Shown here: piece after piece, positions 24,420 through 35,372 of the stretch
Position numbering within the stretch: position 1 is the first letter of the stretch
How the letters are laid out: every line of letters begins with the position of its first letter
From: Zanthoxylum bungeanum
Taxonomy: Eukaryota > Streptophyta > Magnoliopsida > Sapindales > Rutaceae
Reading direction: 5' to 3'
Length of the DNA stretch: 64,000 nucleotides
NCBI GenBank assembly: GCA_019454045.1
Contig: SKCR01035601.1
Span: forward strand, 1-64,000
Program-made: the position numbers and the translations under genes
Notes under the pieces: model-generated
Database searches by the model: none
What the model saw: only the letters and a program-made list of their open reading frames with translations
What the model was told of the DNA's origin: nothing

Positions 24420-25619
24420 CACTCACTATTCACTCATCACAAGATTTGGAAACAAAAGAAAGAACAAAACCGTGAGTAAGAAATGAGAAAGAGATGGAAG
24501 GAAGAAGAAGAAGAAGAAGAAAGAAAACAAAGGAAGAAGAGAAGAGAAGGGAAGAACAAAGAAGCTTGGCATCCATGGAAGCTTGAAGAGTAAAGGAAAA
24601 TAAAGAAAATGGAGGTATGAAAACTTGGTCTAAATTTCAATTATGTGATTTTGGTAAATTGATGTTAGGGAAGTTATAGTGGCATGTCATATGATGCATA
24701 TTGATGGTTGATATGTAAAAGAATGAATTATGGAGTTAATGATTAAGTTTCAAAAGTTTAAAGGTTGATTTAAGTATAATAATTTTGAGGTTTAATATGT
24801 AGTAATGATGATATTATGGTAGTTTATGATTGGTGGAGTTGGGGTAAATTGATGGATTGTGTGTTAGAGGAATTATGGAAGCATTAGGGATAAAATTATG
24901 TGAGTTTGGCTTGAAATAAAGAATGAAGAATTTGCCCAGGTAGACTATGTCGCGTCGCGACGCGTGGCCAGAAAACATAATATTTTTTTTTGAAACACGA
25001 TGCGAGACCAGAACCTCACCAAATCAGTTTTAAACACCCTACTTCTACCCCCACTGCGTTAGAGGCAGCCCTTAGGGACTCGTATCAGTTTATACACATG
25101 ACCTATATCAAATTATGTTCTGCATAAGTCTTGTGTATATAATACAGATGAATCTTTAAGTATTAAAAGTATCGAGGTTGTTTTACTACGTTGATTCTAC
25201 TTAAGTTCCGATCATAGGTTATCCATAAGAACCACATTCTCTTTCAATCAAGGATCCAGTATCAGCCAGACTCAAACACTGTGAGTGGACACTCTTCTTT
25301 AAAACTAATTTTTCTTTTATTTTTGCTTCAGACTTTCATTTTACGCTTTAGGGCGTTAGAATATTTCTTTTCAGTTATTGATTATATATAGTTTTGTTTT
25401 GAGAAAGTAAAAGATTTTTATAAAACATTATTTACGGTTTTAAGATTTAAAATATGGTTTTCAAGTTTTTCGGGGCATGAGGTAAAAACTCACCCCAATA
25501 TGTAACTTGAGATACAGTTGGAATTGACGAATACAGAGGACATGTGCACATGTAGAGCCAGGATGACGGCTTAGGATCATGTACCTGAACTCTAGTTTAG
25601 AGCTTAGGTGGTAGCATAG

Positions 25620-26040
25620 ATCCGCACCCCCAGTTCTAGTTTATGGCTACGTCCGTTGAGTCGTTGTCATAGGCGTAGACCACCAGTTTCAGAGATGCCC
25701 AGTTGAGTCATGGTCCTGGGCATAGAGTACCACCAGTTTCACAGACGGCCAGTTGAGTCGTGGTCCTGGGCGTAGAGCACTACCAGTTTCTTAGACCCGG
25801 TTGAGTTGTTCCTGGGCACGTCCAGTTTAGTCGGTTCCTGAACGTAGAGCAGCTTTCAGTTTTAATATTTTCAGTACATACTTTTCAGAAATCAGATCTT
25901 AGTAAAAACTTTTCAGAAACTAGATTTTAGAAATAGTTTTCAGAAATCAGAGATTAAAAGCCGTTTTCAGAAAGACAAACTTTATAGAGAAATTTTCAGA
26001 TTGAGTTTTCAGAAAAAAGATTTTTCAAATAAAACGCTTT
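25620..26040 (+). repeat. Tandem repeats in gypsy G LTR
   Basis: Three to four units of about 52 bp share CCAGTTGAGTCRTGGTCCTG and CGTAGAGCAC.ACCAGTTTC at about 25620-25860. They are followed by an irregular set of TTTTCAGAAA-type 10-mers to about 26040. Confidence 0.75.
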
Positions 26041-26494
26041 GTCACTATAGTTTTGAATCTAAATGTTTTACATTCAGTTTTCATATTTCATCCACTCACT
26101 TAGATCGAATAACGATCTAACCCACTCTACAGTCTGTATGTTTTGCAGGATTCTCGGAGGACTAGCTCGGGAGGACGGATACTGATGCAGTCACCAGGGT
26201 TGGAGTCCACCAGTCAAGATCAGGTAGAGTACCAGTCCAGAGTCAGAGTCAAAGTAAAAGTCATGTCTTAGTTTCTTATTTTGAGAACATTGTAAAATCA
26301 TGTTGTATTTTGTATACAGTTATTTTATTTGAGTTGCTGAGAGTTATTGGGCTTCGGCCTTGGTCCCATGTATGAAATATCATTAGAGAAAGAATATCAG
26401 TATTACATAGTAGTTATCAGAGTCACTTAGGGGGTTAGAGCGGTCTATATGCGGCCTCCGGGTGACATCTCCCAGATCGGGGATGTTACAAAGA

Positions 26495-26506
26495 TGGTAT
26501 CAGAGC
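26495..26506 (+). other. Primer binding site of gypsy G
   Basis: TGGTATCAGAGC, the perfect initiator-Met match, lies 4 bp after the LTR end. Confidence 0.9.
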
Positions 26507-27155
26507 ATGGTCCAAGGAGTCAATGACTGCAGTGGGCAGGGTGCTAGGGTATTTTATACGCAGTATGTCCGGGATACCCATTTATGAGGCACTACCTCTC
26601 CAGTATCCGATCCTCGAGTACGTCCTCAAAGCTCCATAGACAGGTTAGTAAACCTTCTTAGATCATTCAAATAGTATTCCATGTAAGAATAATTTCACTC
26701 TAGATATTAGATAAGAAATCTTCTTGAAGATAGATCGATCTAATACCAGAAGAATAAAAGAGTTATGGAAACAGACAGTAGGATTTTAATTAAAGATATC
26801 AAAGGGAATGAGAAAGCAAAGCTATAAGAGAGCATATGAGATCACAAAAGTATAAGTAGCCATAGATAAAGAATAGTAAGGAGATGGAAGGAGGTAGAGA
26901 GATTTTGAGGATATTTACCCATGAACATACAAGAGAATACAAAAATCTGAACAAGTAATAGAGCGCCTAAAAGTAAGAATCCTTTCGCTCCGAACACTCG
27001 TTCAAGCCGAACCAGTAGTCTTCAAGTACTTCCTATAGATAGTAAAGACCTATAAGTACCCAATCAGAAAGATAGGAAGAAAATGAAAAGTTAAGAAGCG
27101 GAGTAAAATACAGAAGGTAGATATCTAAGTAGTTGAAAGTAAATAGAGATAGAGG
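26507..27155 (+). other. Gypsy G interior, 5' part
   Basis: The first 650 bp after the PBS, cut by copia D at 27156. The text is purine-rich, with no ORF that I recognise; gag would be expected here but is not legible. Confidence 0.5.
27151..27155. repeat. Target-site duplication of copia D (AGAGG)
   Basis: AGAGG at 27151-27155 is repeated at 37225-37229, directly outside the LTR ends. Confidence 0.92.
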
Positions 27156-29092
27156 TGTTAGACAGTTATGACCCATAGCGTCACTATTTGTAAAAGACAT
27201 GTGTTTTTGTATAAATTAATTATGTAGCAATGGAAATGGCCTTTTATCATTTCGTAATTAGATTACTTAAATGTGTGAATGATGAAAGTCCTTATGATTA
27301 GTTCTGGATTGAGATGATATGAGACAGTATCAATCCATAACGGTTTAATCATTAAATATCCCTAGTTGTAGTATTATCGAGACTGGACATCGATAATGGA
27401 ATAGACTAGTATCGCACTTGTGCGTGTTATTGAAGCGTAACGACATAGTTCTCATATATTTAAGTATTAGATACTTATGCAAGTGTGGTAGGAGGTTATG
27501 TTTTACCGATGGTATGTAAAACAGCTTCGCTCTGGATAGACCTCTCGAAATCCCATTGGTAGTGTGACTATGTGTCTATAGGAGTCCACATCAGGGTAGA
27601 TGTATTTGGTCTTAACCTCAGACTTGCATCGCTAGTACTTGCGACAATCAATACGCTTTAGTTTTGGTCGTCCAGGACTTTAACAGGTTCTGTGTATGCC
27701 TCTTCTGGGTTTATTGAGAATCGTAGTGTATTGGATGTGATGTCAAGATTGAAGTATCACTTCTGTCATATGGAGATGATGGTCACACATGGATACATAA
27801 CTGGTTATCTAAAAGGTTGCAACCGTCGGGATAATATGACTAGGTCATGATTATCCGATAATAAAGAGACTAGTTGCTTGTGATCCGATATATGCTTCGT
27901 ACGGGGCAGACATTATTCCAGCCCCACGCCTTGCATGTGACATCCGATACTGGATCATGAGATAAGCAATACTACGTATACTACGCCTGACATAGATCAT
28001 ATATTCCATTAAGAATATTTCTGGAGAATTGGGTAGGCATGGCGCTTTGCTAGAAGCCAACCTTGTCTCGTAAATTGGTAATAACGTAGTACAAGGTACG
28101 TACGTGTTCGGATAGTCCGATGACCGAATTTACTGCCAACATATCCAGGGATCTCTGGGGTCGCTTCCCGAAGATTCACCGATGACGTATGATTCGAACT
28201 TTATTAATCTGGGATTAATAGCGGAGAGACTTTATCTGGGATAAATGACTATTTGAAGAGAGAGAACGATTAATTTGGAATTAATCGATAAAATAATATA
28301 TTCGATATATTATACGAAATTGGATTTCGACGCAGAATTAAAATTAGATTTTAATTCGGGCTAACGAATTGATTTAGAATTAATTCGCAAGCGACGTGAA
28401 TAGTAATTTTGCTAGGCATGATTATTTAATTAAATCTGATTTAATTACGACGCAACGGAAAAAATCGTTAATTCGAAATTAACGAAACCGAGCCCGGAAT
28501 GTGTTTGCGACGCCACTCCGATTTTGAATCAAGTGCGGCTGCAAGTTACATCGTGAGTCACATCACTTGTCACTTTAGTGATAAATGTCTAAGTCACCTT
28601 TTTTGGTGAGTGACATGCAGTCACTATTCATGATGTTGGTTGGTGTGGGCATTTAATGCCATTTTGGAGCCAAAAATTTGCTTTGACTTTGGTAAAGCAT
28701 ATACCAAATTTTTGGGTAATTGTTTTGTGATTGTTTTTAGAAAATAAATAAACAAAACACAAAAAACTCTCTCCCTCTCTCAAGTAAAACCGTGAGCCTT
28801 GGAGGTAGAAGGAAGAATTGTTTTTTCTTTCAAATCTTTCTAGCACATTCAAGGAATCCATACAAGGTGATAGGGAACCGAACTAAGAGCTTGGAATCCT
28901 TAAAGCTTGGAGCTTGTTCAACTTCATCAAAAAGGGAGCCTTGGCTGAATCCTTCAAACAAGCAAAGGAGAAAGTTTTGTTGATCATCATATCCAAAGCC
29001 GTTCAATGTAAGTGTGTTTCCGCCACTCTTACTTGTGTATTCATTTTATTTCATGGCTTAAATTGATCTTGGGACATCAATAGAAACCAACA
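27156..29092 (+). repeat. 5' LTR of copia D
   Basis: TGTTAGACAG at the start, ACCAACA at the end (29092), 1937 bp. U3 is of the AAAAGACAT type shared by A, E and F. The hairpin series lies at 28202-28484, and GTAAGTGTGTTTCCGCC near 29007 is conserved at this place in all LTRs of the family. Confidence 0.93.
28202..28484 (+). repeat. Series of three-base-loop inverted repeats in copia D LTR
   Basis: Left arm and loop of each: TATTAATC+TGG (28202-28220); TTTATC+TGG (28231-28245); CGATTAATT+TGG (28267-28287); ATAATATAT+TCG (about 28293-28313); CGAAAT+TGG (28315-28329); GAATTAAAAT+TAG (28335-28357); CGAATTGATT+TAG (28365-28387, one mismatch); TAATTAAAT+CTG (28427-28447); CGTTAATT+CGA (28466-28484). 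Eight of the nine are perfect, and every spacer is exactly three bases. All other LTR copies have the series. Confidence 0.92.
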
Positions 29093-29093
29093 A

Positions 29094-29107
29094 TGGTATC
29101 ATGGAGC
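29094..29107 (+). other. Primer binding site of copia D
   Basis: TGGTATCATGGAGC, the Met-type PBS with two extra bases before GAGC. Copy H keeps the perfect form. Confidence 0.85.
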
Positions 29108-31276
29108 AAGGTTTGAGCATGAAAATTATTAGGGTAAAATTTGGGTAAAATTGATTGAAGCATGATTTGATGAAATTGTTTGATTAAGTATGCTTGTATG
29201 TTGATAACATGGTATTATACATAATCAATTTCATGAAAAGTTGATTGGATCAATTTTTCCCCAAATATGAGGCATGGCCGAATGTGTATTACCCTTGTAA
29301 GTCATGGTATTTTTTGTTTTTGATCATTGGATGAGTTGAAAAATGTGGGTAATGTTGATTTATAATTCAATCGGATTGAAAACGAAATCGGACAAATAAA
29401 ACCCCTAAATGTCGTGAGCTTGTAAGCATGCAATGACTTGATTTTTTGATTAAAAAATCTTGGACATAAGTTGAACAAAAGAGTACATGATTAATTGATT
29501 AAATTTGTATTTTGGAAATATGGATTTAGATAATTAATTGATGTATTACACTTTAGGTAATTGAATTTTAAAATTTGGTGGGCTTGATTTTGAATTGGGC
29601 TTGTAATTGTTGTATTTGGGCCTTATGGACTTGGTTGAGCCAATTAGGTTTGGGCCAAATGGATTGGATCTATATTGGGCCTAAATCAATCCATTAAGTC
29701 CAAATATAACAAATGGGCTTTAAATGTTTAATTGGGCCTAATGGGCCAAAATTGGTTTCTTGGCAAATACGGGTGATTCCTTACTTGGGCCTTGGTATTT
29801 GGGTTTGACCCATATTGACCAAAGCCCATGCCTTATGAAATCAATTGAAAGCCCATTGGACTTTTAATTAAAAAACATTGGATGTTAATTGGGCTTTGAG
29901 ACCCATTTAGATTAGATTTGGAATCTAAATCGTTAAAACGCATTAAAAAGTGTAGATATTTAATTTGGAATTAAATAAATGAATTAGTATTGAATACGAA
30001 TTAAATTAGATTTAAAGAGTAGTTCGATATAATTCAAGAATTCATACTTCGAGTACTTATTCACAAACGAGTTGGACTCGCGCAAATCAAATCATTGTTT
30101 GAACATTGGATGATCACTAATATTCAAAGATTAATTAATTTGATTAGATTGAATGAATAACATGCTTGAATGAATACATGGATGTGATGAATGAATAGCG
30201 TATATCAGATGGATATTAGAAGGGAAAGGGCAATTTTAGAAATTGTTGTAAATTTAGAATTTATAAATTGGACTTGCGTGTCCAGCCTTCTCTCTTTATT
30301 AATTCTTTGTATTCTCTTCTCACCTAATTCCCCTCAATGTTAATGAGGTTTCTATTATTGTATTATGTAATTGGGTAGAAGTATAATAGTGCTAGCAGGG
30401 GAGAGGAAAATGAGTGATTTTTTCTAGGAACAAGTTGTTAAATATCCATCTGCATATCGTTATTAATTTACTTTAAACGCCTTATTATGCTTTTAGAATG
30501 CATGCTTAAGGGTGAATGATGAGACCTAACAAAGATAATAAATTTGTTGCCAATTTACATGAAAAACCCTCAAAACATATTAAGCGTTTTCCTTCCATTG
30601 AATGATTCTTACTCAAGATCCAAAATTGGCATTGGTTTGTTGGCCAAAGTCAAGACCTTTGTCAATTGCGGATGTGTTTGAATCATGAAAGCATTGTTAC
30701 ATATCGGTGTCTTGTCCAAGTCGTGATTTGTTGGCCAAAGTCAAGATCACTTATTGTCCATCGACATTGATTACAAAGCTTTCCAATGTCAATGGGTCCC
30801 GCTTAACTGGAATCATTAAGCTTGTTGTGCCAAAGCCAATGCTTAGTTGAATCAGAGGAAAAAGGTTAGGAAAATATATTGGATATATTGGCATATATGT
30901 TGTATATATGTTTCAGACTTGGAGGTCCACCTACCGGATCTAGGAATTGGATGAGATCCAATTGATCTTCGGGATCTACCTAGTTAAATATCATACAGCT
31001 TGTTGGCCAAAGTCAAGGTTGTGCGTTATTTAACGGGATCCTAGCCCACTAGGAAACTGGGTTTCCCGAGTACTCAACAGAGGGTTAGAGGCTCGCCGAA
31101 AAATAGTGGGAGGCTAGTATTGAATTTGTAATTTCGTTCAAATACTTAGCTTTACGCGCTTTCAAATATTTCGTCAAAATTATTTTATTAGTTGGACTAA
31201 TATAATGTTATTTTTCTTGTAACAGTTAGACTGTACCCTACATTCTTAATTGGATAATTAGATTATCGCAGATAAA
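29108..31276 (+). other. Noncoding leader of copia D (2.2 kb)
   Basis: It separates PBS and gag. It contains three TTGTTGGCCAAAGTCAAG motifs (30636-30654, 30727-30745, 30999-31017) plus a variant at 30821-30839. Perfect three-base-spacer inverted repeats lie at 29912-29928, 29958-29976, 30001-30015, 30068-30080, 30249-30263, 30873-30889, 30945-30963, 31187-31201 and 31253-31267. No ORF above 63 residues was seen on this strand. A leader this long is unusual for Ty1/copia. Confidence 0.8.
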
Positions 31277-32690
31277 ATGACTGAAAAGAACAATGTTTGG
31301 GACATCATCATGGGGGATAATGTCTTCAACGGCACTAAGTTTTCCGATTGGGAAATGAATATAAGGATAGTCCTTGGATCCGAGAGGCTGCTATATACTA
31401 TAGAGAGACCTCTTGGGCCTAAGCCCAGATCTGATCAGTTGCTCGAGCTAGATCTTTGGATGACACATAGTGATGACAACGCAACCTCTCAATCTATCAT
31501 GCTTGCTGCTATGACTCAGCAATTCCGTTGACAGAACAAGGGATTGGATCCCTATACTATATTGGCGAAGTTGAATGATCTCCACCGATGTAATCTTAGA
31601 TCGTAAGGATATGAGTTACAGAAGAAGCTCTTCCGCGCTCGGATGTCGGAGGGTACATCTGTTGAACAACATGTGACACAGATGATTGCCGATATCGAGC
31701 AACTTGGATAAATGGGGATTGTCTTTGAGATAGAGACCTCTATAGATTTGATCTTGCAATCTCTCCACGACACTTGGAGTGGGTTCATCATGAACTACAA
31801 TAGATAAACCAAGAGAAGACTCTTGGAGAGCTGATGTCCACGCTGCGTGAGGCAGAAAAGGAACTTATTAAGGGCAAGAAGCGCGAGGCGCACTTTTCTT
31901 CTACATCTCGAACTCCGAGGGCTGGGCCCAAGGGGACTGGGATATGAATCTCAGAATTTTTCCGGGATCCGAGAAATTACTCTACACTTTAGAGCGAACT
32001 ATTGTGCCTAAGCCCCGACTTGATCAGTTGCTTGTGCTAGAGCTTTGGAAGACTCATAGCGATGATAATATGACTGCTCAATCGGTAATACTTGCCGCTA
32101 TGAATCCGCAATTCCATCGTCAAAACAAGGGTTTGGATCCCTATGAGATGATGGCGAAGTTGCACGATCTTCACCGATATAATCTTAGATCGCAAAGATA
32201 CGAGTTGCATAAGAAGCTCTTCCGCGCTCATATGTCAGAGGGTACGTCTGTTGAGCATCATGTCTCACAGATGATGGGTGACTTTGAGCAGCTCGGACAG
32301 ATGGGCGTATCTTCGAGGCTGAGACTTCAGTGGATTTGATCATACATCCTCTCCCCGACACTTGTAGTGGGTTCATCATGAACTACAACATGTTGAACCA
32401 AGACCAGACTCTTGGAGAGTTGATGTCCACTCTGCGTGAGGCAGAAAAAGAGGTCTTTAAGGGCAAGAAGCGCGAGGCGCTCTATGCTTCGACATCTCAG
32501 ACTCCAAGGGCTTGGCCCAAGGTGACTGGAGGTGTTAAAAAGAAGAAACATAAGAAGAAAGGCAAGGCCAAATCTTCAAAGGGTTCTGGGAAACCCAAGG
32601 ATAAAATCCCAAGATGTATGCTTACAGTGCAGGAAGTGGGGTCACTGGAAGTGTGACTGCCACGAGTACAAGATACACATGAAGGAAATC
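31277..32690 (+). pseudogene. Copia D gag, with divergent internal duplication
   Basis: The reading starts MTEKNNVWDIIMGDNVFNGT at 31277, the first ATG after the leader, and covers a UBN2/copia-type gag (for example FSDWEMNIRIVLGSE and later MSEGTSVE.HV). Stops lie near 31529 and 31708. From 31944 the capsid text starts again (offset 589 bp, out of frame) and runs through LREAEKEVFKGKKREALYAS into a basic tail and a CX2CX4HX4C zinc knuckle (CLQCRKWGHWKCDC) near 32615-32660. The two copies differ by roughly a quarter of bases at their starts, too much for a recent simple duplication. The gene is broken, but both halves are legible. Confidence 0.88.
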
Positions 32691-32739
32691 AAAGCGGGCA
32701 AGACACCGGCTTCAGGTATGCTTGTTATAGAAATAAACA

Positions 32740-33260
32740 TGTCTACTTCTAGTTTTAAAAATTGGATTTTTGATTCTGGTTGTGGTACTCACATAGATAT
32801 AAACTTATATGTGGCATTGTCGTCTGGGACACATATCGCATATCCACACTTTCGAAGAGTGGGTACTTGGATGGATTTGATCCAAATTCATATGACGTTT
32901 GCGAATCTTGATTATTAGGTAAAATGCCTAAATCACCTTTTAGCGGTAAAGGTGTACGCGCCACCGAACAGTTAGCCCTTGTTCATAGTGACATTTATGT
33001 TCCATGTCTGGCCAGGCTAGAGGTAGATATGAATACTTCGTAACCTTTACGGATGATGCATCACGTTATGGTTATGTGTATCTAATGAGACACAAGTCGG
33101 AGACTTTTGAGAAATTCAAAGAGTTTCGACACGAAGTTGAAAAACAAACCGGTAAAAGTATTAAGACATTACGGTCGGACCGTGGTGGCGAATACTTGAG
33201 CAATGAGTTTCTTGACTACTTGAAAGAATATGATGAGTCGCACTGAGCTACATATTTCCT
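32740..33260 (+). pseudogene. Copia D protease and integrase, deleted
   Basis: The protease active site reads IFDSGCGTHI (D-S-G) near 32767-32796. About 10 codons later the text jumps to the pre-integrase region (VALSSGTHIAYPH), so most of PR and the start of pre-IN are missing. The integrase core reads FVTFTDDASRYGYVYLMRHKS and LRSDRGGEYLSNEF at 33030-33215, keeping the second catalytic Asp. Near 33230 about 95 bp are deleted, including the N-G-V-S-E-R block with the catalytic Glu (present in copy E at 40880-40900). Integration function is therefore lost. Confidence 0.88.
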
Positions 33261-33409
33261 TCTGGGGATATGCATTGAACAGTGCAATACTTATTTTGAA
33301 TAAGGTTCCGTCAAAGTCTGTTCAACAGACTCCATATGATATATGGACATGAAAGAAACCAGGTTTCTCATTCCTGAAGATTTGGGGTTGCTGGGCATAC
33401 GTCAAACGT

Positions 33410-35358
33410 TTGGAAGGTACCAAACTTGAACCCAAATCGGATAAATTCCTTTTTGTGGAATATCCTAGGGAAACCAAAGGATATTACTTCTATCACCCAC
33501 GAGAGAACAAAGTTTTTGTTGCTCTACATGCGGTTTTCCTTGAGAAGGAATTCCTAAATGCAGTGATAAGTGGGAGAAAAGTAGAACTCGATGAAAATCG
33601 TAGTGATACTGTTCCTGGCATAGAATCCTCAACGGAACATGAACAGTTCATTGGGGATGAAGCTGTACCACAATCTTCGATTACACAAGGACCACATAGG
33701 TCGGAGAGAGTCAGAAAACAACCTGAGAGGTATGGGTTTCTAATCTCACCTCATGTGGATATCAATCTCATTGAGGAAGACGAGCCGGCTACGTATGAGG
33801 AAGCGATACAAGGTATCAACTCCGATTTATGGCAAGATGCCATGAAGTTCGAAATGGATTCCATGTACACCAACCAAGTTTGGACACTGGTTGATGCACC
33901 AGAAGGCATAAAGCCTATTGGATGCAAATGGGTCTTTAAGAAGAAGACCGACATGGATGGCACATATAAACGTACAAAGCTAGGCTTGTAGCGAAAGGGT
34001 ATCGTCAACGACATGGTGTCAATTATGACGAAACTTTCTCACTCGTTGCCATGATTAAATCCATTCGGATAATGCTTGCTATTGCTGCATATTTCGATTA
34101 CAAGATATGGCAGATGGACGTCAAAACTGTTTTCCTTAACGGAAACTTGTTGAAGGATGTTTATATGGAACAGCATGATGGTTTTGTCGTGCCTAAACAT
34201 GCAAACAAGGTTTGCAAGCTAAATCGATCCATTTATGGACTGAAGCAAGCATCGCATTCTTGGAACCAACATTTTGATGAGATCATAAAAGAATATGATT
34301 TCGTTCAAAATGAAGATGATCCTTGTGTATACAAGAAGGTTAGTGGGAGCGCACTGACTTTCATTATCCTTTATGTTGATGATGTATTGCTTATGGGCAA
34401 TGACATTCTCATGTTAACATCGGTGAAAGCTTGGCTTTCATTAAAATTCTCGATGAAAGATCTGGGAGAAACAACCTTTATTCTGGGAATAAAGATCTAT
34501 CGGGATAGATCTAGAAAGCTGCCTGGACTCTCCCAAAACACGTACATTGACAAAGTGTTGAAGAGATTCAACATGGATCAGTCCAAGAGGGGATTGTTGC
34601 CAGTGTCACATGGCGTCACTCTATCTAAGGACATGTGTCCTAAAACTCAAGATGAGAGAGAAAACATGAGTCGAATACCCTTCGCCTCGGAAATCGGATC
34701 GATCATGTATGCCATGATATGTACAAGACCTAATGTCTGCTATGCTTTGAGCATGTGTAGTCGCTATCTGGCCGATCCAGGTGAAGGTCACTGGATTACG
34801 GTTAAGAATATCCTTAAGTATCTTAGACGAACTAAGGATGCTTTCTTAATCTATGGAGATGGAGAACTTGAGGTAACTGGGTATACCGATGCAAGTTTCC
34901 AAACTGACAAAGACGACTTCAAGTCACAATCTGGGTACATATTTTGTTTGAACAACGGAGCAGTAAGCTGAAAATCTTCCAAGCAAGAGACTGTTGCCGA
35001 TTCAACAACTGAAGCGGAGTATATCGCTGCAGCTGAAGCAGCAAAGGAGGCAGTTTGGTTCCGAAAATTCCTAATTGGATTAGGAGTAGTTCCGTTAGCA
35101 GCTGAGCCCGTTCCATTGTATTGTGACAATAAAGGGGCTATAGCGCAGGCTAAGAAACCACGGTCTCATCAACGATCCAAGAATGTTCTTCGATATTTCC
35201 ATCTTATTCGTGAGATCATACATTGTGGCGATGTGAAGATCAAGAAGGTCGCATTAGAGGAAAACATTGCAGATCCACTGACAAAAGCTATTCCTCAGCA
35301 AAGGTTTGAGCGACATGTACATAGTTCAGGTATTAGATGCTTGAGTGACTGGCTATAG
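33410..35358 (+). pseudogene. Copia D integrase tail, reverse transcriptase and RNase H
   Basis: 33410-33991 covers the integrase C-terminal segment (FVEYPRETKGYYFYHP) and the RT start (NQVWTLVDAPEG, GCKWVFK). A 1-bp deletion near 33965 shifts the frame; RT resumes at 34051-34971 with IWQMDVKTVFLNG, SIYGLKQAS and the catalytic YVDD box (near 34369). A TGG-to-TGA change at 34969-34971 truncates the RNase H, whose later parts (TEAEYIAAAEAA, CDNKGAI, NIADPLTKAI) stay legible to the stop at 35358. Two small repairs separate it from a full reading, making it the best RT in the window together with copy E. Confidence 0.92.
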
Positions 35359-35361
35359 GCC

Positions 35362-35371
35362 AAGTGGGAGA
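35362..35371 (+). other. Polypurine tract of copia D
   Basis: AAGTGGGAGA directly before the 3' LTR (TGTTAG at 35373). The same tract is seen in B and F. Confidence 0.8.
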
Positions 35372-35372
35372 T

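Larger units (their letters stand above)
23988..26490 (+). repeat. 5' LTR of gypsy G
   Basis: It begins TGCAATGACCGGTAG, matched at 40319 by TGTAACGACCGGTAG, and ends GGGATGTTACA at 26490, matched at 48371-48381. A TATA box (24411), a GAA-rich tract (24500-24560) and ~52-bp tandem repeats (25620-25860) lie inside. Confidence 0.9.

Noticed and set aside
24437..24640. Ser/Phe-rich minus-strand ORF in gypsy G LTR
   Set aside because: Product of the GAA-rich tract read in antisense; low complexity.
31552..32551. Several minus-strand ORFs opposite copia D gag
   Set aside because: Shadow frames of the gag duplication; the sense strand has recognisable gag and zinc-knuckle residues.
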